This document shows positions 1-5,044 of a stretch of DNA of 5,248 bases, one piece after another. Where the stretch lies: the NCBI GenBank assembly GCA_027296185.1, contig JAPUJL010000506.1, positions 1 to 5,248 of the forward strand. The letters are read 5' to 3'. Within the stretch, counting starts at the first letter, position 1. Each line of letters opens with the position of its first letter. Below the pieces are notes generated by a model that saw only the letters and a program-made list of their open reading frames with translations, did not search any database and had not been told where the DNA came from. This DNA comes from SAR324 cluster bacterium. GTDB lineage: Bacteria; SAR324; JACQKK01. Made by a program: the position numbers and the translations under genes.

Positions 1-354
1 TGGGTCGTGGGAGACCTCTATCGGGTGTGGCGCCCCGCTTCGCTGTTTGCAGTGTTGGACCGGTACGAGGATGCTCATTCGAGTGGCCCGGCCGATCGTC
101 CGCCCGATCGTCCGCCTGATCGCCAGCCCAATGGTTCAGCCGTGGGGGAGTACCGGCGGGAGCGGCACCGGATCGCCGCCGAAGATGGCTCGCACCGCCT
201 GGCCTGGGTGTACCTGTACAACCGCAGCGTCGAGGGCCTGACCCCCATCGCTTCGGGCGATTTCTTGCATTGCGATCTACCCATGCAGGTCAAGAGAATC
301 CGCGATTATTCCGCGCCCCGCGCGTCTGGCGCCGAAGGCGGAGGAGAAACGTGA
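1..354 (+). CDS. Gamma-glutamylcyclotransferase / AIG2-like (YtfP-type) protein, 3' part (5' end outside window)
   Basis: This is the C-terminal ~117 residues of a gamma-glutamylcyclotransferase-fold protein. The family cleaves gamma-glutamyl amines or dipeptides to release 5-oxoproline, though many bacterial YtfP-like members have no proven substrate. Visible landmarks in order are VGDLYRVWR near the start (the family's 'GELYRV' strand), LDRYED (the LDxxEG motif carrying the probable catalytic Glu), EYRRERHRI, then AWVYLYNRSVEGLTPIASGDF, which closely matches the family's end (W-x-Y-x-Y ... I-x-S-GD-W/F). The frame is open from base 1 (codons W, V, then GTG at 7). The N-terminal substrate-loop strand is missing, so the true start is upstream and the GTG at 7 is not a start. 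An odd proline/arginine/aspartate insertion (DRPP repeats) follows the LDRYED motif. The last ~20 residues are a low-complexity tail. The stop overlaps the next gene's GTG start by 4 bp, suggesting translational coupling. The family call is firm; the substrate is unknown. Confidence 0.85.
   Translation, partial: WVVGDLYRVWRPASLFAVLDRYEDAHSSGPADRPPDRPPDRQPNGSAVGEYRRERHRIAAEDGSHRLAWVYLYNRSVEGLTPIASGDFLHCDLPMQVKRIRDYSAPRASGAEGGGET
92..127 (+). repeat. 12-bp tandem repeat, about three copies (encodes DRPP units)
   Basis: The unit CCGATCGTCCGC occurs exactly at 92-103 and 104-115. A third, diverged copy follows at 116-127 (CTGATCGCCAGC). Because 12 is a multiple of 3, it adds DRPP units in frame to the cyclotransferase, in the loop between the LDRYED motif and the next conserved strand. 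The two perfect copies suggest a recent slippage expansion. Confidence 0.8.
340..346 (+). promoter_or_regulatory. Strong ribosome binding site fixing the GTG start of the HEAT-repeat gene
   Basis: GGAGGAG lies 4 bases before GTG at 351 (6 bases counting from GGAGG). It is a near-perfect Shine-Dalgarno sequence. This decides in favour of GTG 351 over the upstream in-frame ATG at 270, which would add 27 arginine-rich residues ahead of the signal peptide, and over ATG 387, which has no such site. Confidence 0.75.
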
Positions 355-1361
355 GACTCCGGCGACGTTCGGTTCGATTCTGCGGCATGGCCGTGGCGGC
401 CTGGGCGCTCGTCCTGGGCGCATCGATTCCGCCGCAGGCCGGGGCACGGGATTGCGACGGCGTCGACTCGTGCATCGCCCAGTTGCGGTTCGGCGAGACG
501 GTGAGTCTGCGCGAGCACGCCGCCCGCCTGCTCGGAGAGCGGGGCGACCCCTCCGCCGTGCTCTTCCTGGTCGAGGCTCTGGGTCGGGACGAGGGGGATT
601 TCGTGCGGGCCAACGCCGCCGAGGCCCTGGGATGGCTCCAGTCAGGCGAGGCGGTGGAGCCCCTGGGCGAGGCGCTGAGAAACGACCGCCGCGATGGGGT
701 GCGGCGCGAAGCCGCGCTGTCTCTTGGACGCCTGCGCCTAACGGCGGGCGTGGCGCCCCTGGGCGAGGCGCTGGAATCCGACCGGAACTATGCCGTGCGG
801 CTGGCCGCCGCCAGTGCCTTGGGCACTGTCGGAGATGCCTCCGGGGCCGCGGCGCTGGGCCGGGCGCTGGCCGCCGACGGCCGGAGCGAGGTGCGCTCCC
901 AGGCAGCCGTCTCCTTGGGGGTGCTGAAGAACACGGAGGGCGTCGCGGCCCTCACCACCGCCCTGGCTGAGGATAGCTTTCCCGGCGTGCGCCGTGCCGC
1001 CGCCCGGGCGCTATCGGTCTTCGAGGGCGAAGCGGTGACCCGGGCGCTGGGCGAGGCGCTGGCCCAGGACCCGCACCGTGCCGTTCGGCGCGAAGTGGCG
1101 CGCACCCTCGGCGTCCGCGGCGACCGGGATGCTTCACGTCCGCTGGTCCGCGCGCTCCAGACCGATTTGGCTCTCGAAGTCCGCGGGGAAGCCGCAGTGG
1201 CGCTGGGCAAGATGGGCGGGGATCGGGCGCACGATGCGCTCGCCTACTTCGCCGAGAACGCCGAGTTGGCCACGTTGCGGCGCACCTCGCGGGATGCCCT
1301 GGATACGATCGCCCCCGATCCGCCTCCGCCGGGTGAGGACGAGGATGACGGCGGGGAGTGA
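351..1361 (+). CDS. Exported HEAT-repeat (PBS lyase HEAT-like) protein, 336 aa
   Basis: The GTG start at 351 is chosen for its strong ribosome binding site and the GTGA overlap with the upstream gene. Residues 1-32 look like a signal peptide: an arginine-rich start (RLRRR), a hydrophobic core (AVAAWALVLG) and an AGA cleavage site before RDCDG. The mature protein is therefore probably periplasmic. From about residue 52 to 320 it is a solenoid of HEAT-like motifs of the form hydrophobic-R-x-x-A-A-x-x-L-G. The motif arginine falls at residues 54, 86, 118, 150, 182, 214, 246, 278 and 310, nine times at exactly 32-residue spacing. Two cysteines just after the signal peptide (35 and 41) could form a disulfide. 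The C-terminus is proline-rich then acidic (PDPPPPGEDEDDGGE). Such solenoids usually bind other proteins; no catalytic motif is seen, and the partner is unknown. Similarity to PBS-lyase HEAT repeats does not imply a role in phycobilin attachment. Confidence 0.85.
   Translation: MRLRRRSVRFCGMAVAAWALVLGASIPPQAGARDCDGVDSCIAQLRFGETVSLREHAARLLGERGDPSAVLFLVEALGRDEGDFVRANAAEALGWLQSGEAVEPLGEALRNDRRDGVRREAALSLGRLRLTAGVAPLGEALESDRNYAVRLAAASALGTVGDASGAAALGRALAADGRSEVRSQAAVSLGVLKNTEGVAALTTALAEDSFPGVRRAAARALSVFEGEAVTRALGEALAQDPHRAVRREVARTLGVRGDRDASRPLVRALQTDLALEVRGEAAVALGKMGGDRAHDALAYFAENAELATLRRTSRDALDTIAPDPPPPGEDEDDGGE
504..1310 (+). repeat. 96-bp period protein-coding repeat array (nine HEAT-like units)
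   Basis: The repeated motif arginine codons begin at 510, 606, 702, 798, 894, 990, 1086, 1182 and 1278, always 96 bp apart with no insertion or deletion. DNA identity survives in places: CTGGGCGAGGCGCTG is present at 663-677, 759-773 and 1047-1061, offsets of 96 and 288 bp. This supports growth by in-frame unit duplication. Confidence 0.8.
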
Positions 1362-1601
1362 TCCCAGCCTGTCTTCCGATTCACCTACCGTCCGATTTAC
1401 TCTCAGTACGCTGCCCGCTCCGGGCCTTCTCCCGCACCGTTCCGAGCCGTTCGCCGGGCGCCGCCCCGCGTTCCGCCGGGGGTGGTGTTCGCCCGGAGAG
1501 CGGGTTACGATGCCACGTTGCCGTAAGGATGCGCGGCGGGCGGGTGCCTGCCCCCGCAACGCTTGACCGGAGGGTCGGGTCGCCGTCCGGGTAAGGGAGC
1601 C
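1362..1601 (+). other. Intergenic region with short inverted repeats; no gene recognised
   Basis: This 240-bp gap separates the HEAT gene from the membrane/helical protein gene. I see no protein with family features, no tRNA and no clear sigma70 promoter. Several GC-rich inverted repeats occur: CCGGG 1476-1480 with CCCGG 1492-1496, TTACG 1505-1509 with CGTAA 1522-1526, and CGTTGC 1516-1521 with GCAACG 1556-1561 enclosing GGGC/GCCC (1538-1541/1550-1553). Some of these stems cannot coexist. Such short stems are expected by chance in this base composition, so a structured leader is only a weak possibility. Confidence 0.3.
1594..1599 (+). promoter_or_regulatory. Ribosome binding site for the membrane/helical protein gene
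   Basis: AGGGAG ends 2 bases before ATG 1602. The spacing is short, but it is the only purine-rich site near a start in this frame. It favours ATG 1602 over the upstream in-frame TTG at 1563, which would add 13 Gly/Arg-rich residues before a good amphipathic/hydrophobic N-terminus. Confidence 0.5.
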
Positions 1602-2345
1602 ATGCTCGACACGCTGTTACGGGAAATCAACGGTTGGGTCTATGGGTGGTTCGGCGCGGAGGGGCTGGGGTTCTTCCAGGAACACCCGCTGGCCTACACC
1701 CTGGGCGGTGCCCTGATCGTCCTGGCCCTGGGCGGGTTGGCCGCCTATGCCGGCTGGAGTGCGGCCCGCCGGATCGCCGAAACCGTGGGGCGGACGGGCC
1801 GGCTGCTCCTCAGCCGCGCCGGAAGGCGCTCCCTGGCCCTGGCGGCGGAAATCCGCCGCGGCCGCCGTCGGCTGGGCCGGGCCGCCGAGCGGGCGATGAC
1901 CGACCGCGCCGAGCGGCGGGCGATGCTGGGCATGCTGGAGCGGTTCGTGCGCGAGGACCTGGAGGCGGCCCTGGAGCAAATGCACGCGTGGATCGCCATC
2001 TCCGGGGAGATCCGCGTCCGCGACCTGCAGCGCGGCGTGGAGCAGGGCACCCGGCGCTGGAGCACCTTGGCCGAGGGAACGGCCCGCCGGGCGCTGGAGG
2101 AAACCCTCGCCGGGAAAAAGCAACAACTGGCCCTGGCGCAGCGGGCACAGGTGGACCGGGAGCGGTTGCTGGACAGCCTGGAGGAAGCGGCGGCGGCGAT
2201 CCGCACCCTCGAGGCGGAGCTGGTCGCCCTGGGCGAGGCCCGCAGCCAGTCGCTGCCGGGTTTCCGGGCGCACCTGGCCGAATTGTCGGAGGGTTTCCGG
2301 CGCCAGCGCGACGTCCATCTGGAGTACCGGGCAGGGCCGGGCTGA
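1602..2345 (+). CDS. Unknown single-pass membrane protein with long helical/coiled-coil cytoplasmic region, 247 aa
   Basis: I do not recognise a family. Residues 1-28 are aromatic and partly amphipathic (GWVYGWFG, GFFQEHP). Residues ~30-54 form one clear membrane helix (LAYTLGGALIVLALGGLAAYAGW), followed at once by AARR, which by the positive-inside rule places the rest in the cytoplasm. Residues ~56-235 are almost free of proline and glycine-rich turns, and are dominated by Ala, Leu, Glu, Arg and Gln. Stretches such as ALEETLAGKKQQLALAQ and LEEAAAAIRTLEAELVAL have heptad-like leucine/alanine spacing, so extended helix or coiled coil is likely. No enzymatic motif is visible. It lies 37 bp upstream of modA in the same direction, but a strong hairpin separates them, so a role in molybdate uptake is not shown. 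A membrane-tethered scaffold or structural protein is the most that can be inferred. Confidence 0.75.
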   Translation: MLDTLLREINGWVYGWFGAEGLGFFQEHPLAYTLGGALIVLALGGLAAYAGWSAARRIAETVGRTGRLLLSRAGRRSLALAAEIRRGRRRLGRAAERAMTDRAERRAMLGMLERFVREDLEAALEQMHAWIAISGEIRVRDLQRGVEQGTRRWSTLAEGTARRALEETLAGKKQQLALAQRAQVDRERLLDSLEEAAAAIRTLEAELVALGEARSQSLPGFRAHLAELSEGFRRQRDVHLEYRAGPG

Positions 2346-2360
2346 ACCGGGCCCGGCCCT
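2333..2360 (+). terminator. Strong GC hairpin spanning the stop codon of the upstream gene; possible terminator or attenuator before modA
   Basis: AGGGCCGGGC (2333-2342) is a perfect reverse complement of GCCCGGCCCT (2351-2360). This gives a 10-bp, nearly all G/C stem with an 8-base loop (TGAACCGG). The loop begins with the TGA stop of the membrane/helical gene. The downstream bases are TCCTCACG, not a U-run, so this is not a canonical intrinsic terminator; it could still cause pausing, weaken read-through into modA, or protect the 3' end. An internal palindrome CCGGGCCCGG (2347-2356) offers an alternative fold. Confidence 0.4.
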
Positions 2361-2382
2361 TCCTCACGAGTCGTTCCCATCC

Positions 2383-3276
2383 ATGGGCGGTTTTCCGATT
2401 CAGCTCTTCCGGGCGCGTTCCCGGCGTGCCACAGTGCAGCCTCTCGCGGCGCCCGGCGGTTCTTTCCGGCGGCCTCGGGCGTTCTGCCTGCCGCTGCTGG
2501 CGCCTAGGATGCTGGTGGGGGTTGGGCTGATTTTGTCCGCCGGGGTCTCCCCGGCGCGGGGCGAGGAGGGGCTGACCCTCGCCGTGGCGGCGAGCCTGCA
2601 ACCGGTGGTGCAGGCGTTGAACGAGTTGCATGCGGCGGCTGGATACCCTCCCGCCACCTTGGTCGTGGCGGCGACGGGCCACCTGGCCCGGCAAATCCGC
2701 AACGGCGCGCCCTATCACCTGTTCTTCGCCGCCGACGAGGACTGGCTGCGGCAACTGGCCGCGGAAGGCGCCATCGTCGAGGCCTCGGCGGCAGCCTTCG
2801 CAACCGCCCGCCTGGCGTTGGTCTTTCCCGGCTTGGGAAGCAGCGCGGGACAGCCCCCGATCGGCGCGGAGGGGCTGAGCCTGCTCACCGGGGACGGGGT
2901 GCGCTTCGTGGCCATCGCCAATCCGGAGTTCGCGCCCTACGGCTGGGCGGCCCGGGCGGCGCTCCGCAACGCGGGCCTGTGGGAGGCCCTCTCGAACAAG
3001 CTGGTGTTCGGGGCGAACATCCGTCAGACCCTCCAATACGTGGAATCGGGCAATGCGGACGCGGGTTTGGTGGCCGAATCCCTGGTGCTCGGATGGGAGC
3101 GGGGGTGGCGGCCCATCGACCCCGGCCTGCACCCACCGCTGCGGCAGACCGTCGGCCTCGTGAAGGGCGCCCCGCCCGCGGCTGAACGGTTCGTGGCGCT
3201 GCTGTACTCGGAACCGGGGCGGGCCGCGCTGCGCCGCTTCGGATACGTCCCCCTGCCCGGGGCCGATCGCCCATGA
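2383..3276 (+). CDS. modA: Molybdate ABC transporter periplasmic substrate-binding protein ModA
   Basis: This is the periplasmic oxyanion-binding component that delivers molybdate (possibly tungstate) to ModBC. Family landmarks, counted from ATG 2383, are LTLAVAASLQ (64-73, first anion-binding Ser at 71), VVAATGHLARQIRNGAP (94-110, the usual GSSGxLxxQIxxGAP segment), LFFAADEDW (113-121, usually VFFSADxDW) and IANPEFAPYG (178-187, with the conserved Tyr 186). Further family-typical segments are the LVFGAN...TLQYVESGNADAGLVAES block and the ending RAALRRFGYVPLPG. The second anion-contact Ser is replaced by Thr 98, a conservative change. The start is uncertain. From ATG 2383 the protein has ~45 extra arginine-rich residues before the hydrophobic MLVGVGLILSAGVSPARG segment; GTG 2434 and ATG 2509 are alternatives, and none has a good ribosome binding site. 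A start giving FRRPRAF plus the hydrophobic core would make the best signal peptide. The stop overlaps modB by ATGA. Molybdate versus tungstate cannot be settled from sequence. Confidence 0.9.
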   Translation: MGGFPIQLFRARSRRATVQPLAAPGGSFRRPRAFCLPLLAPRMLVGVGLILSAGVSPARGEEGLTLAVAASLQPVVQALNELHAAAGYPPATLVVAATGHLARQIRNGAPYHLFFAADEDWLRQLAAEGAIVEASAAAFATARLALVFPGLGSSAGQPPIGAEGLSLLTGDGVRFVAIANPEFAPYGWAARAALRNAGLWEALSNKLVFGANIRQTLQYVESGNADAGLVAESLVLGWERGWRPIDPGLHPPLRQTVGLVKGAPPAAERFVALLYSEPGRAALRRFGYVPLPGADRP

Positions 3277-3938
3277 TCGTCAGCGATTGGTTCCCCATCT
3301 GGTTCACCTTGAAGGTCAGCTTCGCCGCCACGTTCCTGGCCACCGGCTTCGGCCTCGGGGTGGCCTGGTTCCTGGCCAAGCTGAATTTCCGGGGAAAGCA
3401 TTTCGTCGACGCCCTGCTGATGCAGCCCCTGGTGATTCCCCCGACGGTGCTGGGATATTACCTGCTGGTGGTTTTCGGCCGCCAGAGCGCCCTGGGCCGC
3501 CTGCTGGAGGACTGGTTCGACATCACCCTCGTATTCAGTTGGCGTGGCGCGGTGCTGGCGGCCATGGTGGCGGCGCTGCCGCTGTTCGTGAAGCCGGCGC
3601 GGGCCGCCATGGAGGCCGTGGACCCGCACATGGAAAACTCGGCGCGGCTGCTCGGCAAATCCGAGTGGGCCGTTTTCCGCACCGTCACCGTGCCCCTGGC
3701 CTGGCGCGGCCTCGTGGCGGGGGCGGTGATGGCCTTCGCCCGCTGCATGGGCGAGTTCGGCGCGACGCTGATGGTGGCGGGCAACATCCCCGGCAAGACC
3801 CAGACCGTTTCCATCGCCATCTACGACGCGGTGCAGGCGGGGCGGGAGGGGGACGCCAACGTGCTGGTGCTGATCGTGACGCTGATCTCGATGGGCGTTT
3901 TGTGGTTCGTCAGCTGGATCACCACCGGCCGTTACTGA
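3273..3938 (+). CDS. modB: Molybdate ABC transporter permease ModB, 221 aa
   Basis: This is the inner-membrane permease subunit, which forms a homodimeric channel with ModA docking outside and ModC inside. The length is close to the usual ~225-230 residues. Hydrophobic segments suggest about five membrane helices: roughly 8-34, 46-69, 88-108, 144-171 and 196-215. Conserved ModB sequence is plain: MQPLVIPPTVLGYYLL (50-65), the EAA-type coupling loop ENSARLLGKSEWAVFRTVTVP (121-141; Gly 128 is the key residue) and EFGATLMVAGNIPGKTQT (161-178), followed by SIAIYDAVQAG. The ATG start overlaps the modA stop (ATGA), so translation is probably coupled. ModC follows after 8 bp. Nothing appears truncated. 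The assignment as ModB rather than a sulfate (CysTW) permease rests on the NIPGKTQT...AIYDAVQ block and on its neighbours. Confidence 0.95.
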   Translation: MIVSDWFPIWFTLKVSFAATFLATGFGLGVAWFLAKLNFRGKHFVDALLMQPLVIPPTVLGYYLLVVFGRQSALGRLLEDWFDITLVFSWRGAVLAAMVAALPLFVKPARAAMEAVDPHMENSARLLGKSEWAVFRTVTVPLAWRGLVAGAVMAFARCMGEFGATLMVAGNIPGKTQTVSIAIYDAVQAGREGDANVLVLIVTLISMGVLWFVSWITTGRY

Positions 3939-3946
3939 CGGGAATC

Positions 3947-5014
3947 ATGCTCGAATTCGACCTCGTCAAATCGTACGGCGCGTTCACCCTCCGCCTCGCC
4001 GGCCGGGTGGAGGCGGAATGGCTCGTGCTCCTGGCCCCCTCCGGTTCGGGCAAGAGCCTGACCCTGAACCTGATTTCCGGCATCGTAAAGCCCGACGCGG
4101 GTTTCGTGCGGCTGGACGGGCGCACCCTGTGCGACGTGGGCGCCGGGGTGCATCTCCCCATGCGCCGGCGGCGGGCGGGCTATGTGTTTCAGGACTACGC
4201 CCTCTTTCCCCACCTCACCGTCGCCCAGAACATCGCCTATGGCGTACCCCGGAAAAGCGACGCCCGGGCCGCCGTGGCGCGCTGGCTGGAATTCTTCCAT
4301 CTCGCCGGGCGGGAGGCGGCCTATCCCCGCGAGCTTTCCGGCGGGCAACGGCAGCGCGTGGCCCTGGCGCGCTCGTTGGCCAGCGAGCCGGACCTGCTGC
4401 TGCTGGACGAGCCGCTCTCGGCGCTGGACCGGCGCATCCGGGAGCAGTTGCAGCGGGATCTGGCGGCGCTCAAGTCGGAACTGTCGATCCCGGTGATCCT
4501 GGTCACCCACGATTTCACCGAGGCGCAGGTGCTGGGGGACCGGGTGGCCGTGCTGGAGGGCGGGCGGCTGCTGGAGTCCGACGCCAAACAGCGCCTCTTC
4601 GCCCATCCCCGCCGCCACGAGACGGCCCGCTTTCTGGGCGTGGAAAACGTCCTGCCGGCCCGGGTGGAGGCGCGGGCCGAGGATGGCGGGCTGCGGGTGG
4701 CCGTAGGCGAATGGCGGGTCACCGTGCCGCCCCATCCCCATCTGAAGCCGGGAGACGAGGTGTACTTCTGCATTCGCGCGGGCGACGTGCGGCTCAAGGT
4801 GGACGAGCAGGAGCGGCCCAACCCCTTCTCCGCGACGGTGCAGGCCATCACCCCGGACGCCGGCACGAACCGGGTCGAGCTCAACCACGGCGCCAGCGGC
4901 GGACCCACCCTGATCCTGCTGATGGACGACTACGTGCTGGGGCGCTACGAGCTGAACGTGGGCAGCCCGATCACCGTCTGGCTGCCCAGCGAGAAGACGT
5001 TTCTCTGTGCCTAA
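3947..5014 (+). CDS. modC: Molybdate ABC transporter ATP-binding protein ModC, 355 aa
   Basis: This is the cytoplasmic ATPase that powers molybdate import. The order is Walker A APSGSGKS (30-37), Q-loop VFQDYALFPH (Gln 82), signature LSGGQRQRVALARSL (130-144), Walker B LLLLDEP (150-156), D-loop SALD (158-161) and switch His 188 in LVTHD. Residues ~235-355 form a C-terminal TOBE/Mop-like region (ENVLPARVE, then CIRAGDVRL and NPFSATVQAITPDAGTNRVEL), the part that binds oxyanion in this family and can inhibit transport when it is plentiful. The length matches E. coli ModC (about 352). The first P-loop glycine is Ala 30 (GCC) instead of Gly; the invariant GxGKS portion is intact, so activity is expected. 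The ATG start has only a weak GGGA site at 3940-3943. The last four residues plus stop (FLCA, TAA) lie inside a 15-bp tandem repeat. Tungstate or mixed specificity cannot be excluded. Confidence 0.93.
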   Translation: MLEFDLVKSYGAFTLRLAGRVEAEWLVLLAPSGSGKSLTLNLISGIVKPDAGFVRLDGRTLCDVGAGVHLPMRRRRAGYVFQDYALFPHLTVAQNIAYGVPRKSDARAAVARWLEFFHLAGREAAYPRELSGGQRQRVALARSLASEPDLLLLDEPLSALDRRIREQLQRDLAALKSELSIPVILVTHDFTEAQVLGDRVAVLEGGRLLESDAKQRLFAHPRRHETARFLGVENVLPARVEARAEDGGLRVAVGEWRVTVPPHPHLKPGDEVYFCIRAGDVRLKVDEQERPNPFSATVQAITPDAGTNRVELNHGASGGPTLILLMDDYVLGRYELNVGSPITVWLPSEKTFLCA

Positions 5015-5044
5015 TTTCTCTGGGCCTGAGTCCTCTGCGCCTAA
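5000..5044 (+). repeat. 15-bp tandem repeat, three units, overlapping the modC stop codon
   Basis: The units are TTTCTCTGTGCCTAA (5000-5014), TTTCTCTGGGCCTGA (5015-5029) and GTCCTCTGCGCCTAA (5030-5044). A fourth, expanded and diverged copy may follow to 5067 (TTTC...CGGTGCCTCAG). Read in the modC frame they encode FLCA-stop, FLWA-stop and VLCA-stop. The CTCTGTG/CTCTGCG core resembles short CTCTG-rich repeats that I recall from intergenic regions of various proteobacteria, so this may be an interspersed repeat that landed at the gene's end rather than a local duplication. Confidence 0.75.

Noticed and set aside
92..127. CRISPR-like or operator repeat in the first gene
   Set aside because: The units are directly adjacent 12-mers with no spacers and remain in frame inside a conserved protein, so simple coding-repeat expansion explains them.
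1505..1561. Possible riboswitch or structured RNA leader, considered because of the nearby mod genes
   Set aside because: The stems are only 5-6 bp and partly exclusive, the gene directly downstream is not a molybdenum gene, and no molybdenum-cofactor motif architecture could be recognised.
2376..2387. Small inverted repeat CCCAT-CC-ATGGG around the modA ATG, considered as a regulator site
   Set aside because: Five-base arms are too short to support an operator call, and the ATG there may not even be the true start.
1810..3132. 440-codon open minus-strand frame across the helical protein gene and modA
   Set aside because: It is low-complexity Pro/Arg/Gly translation opposite two well-supported genes, one of them a clear ModA with conserved motifs.
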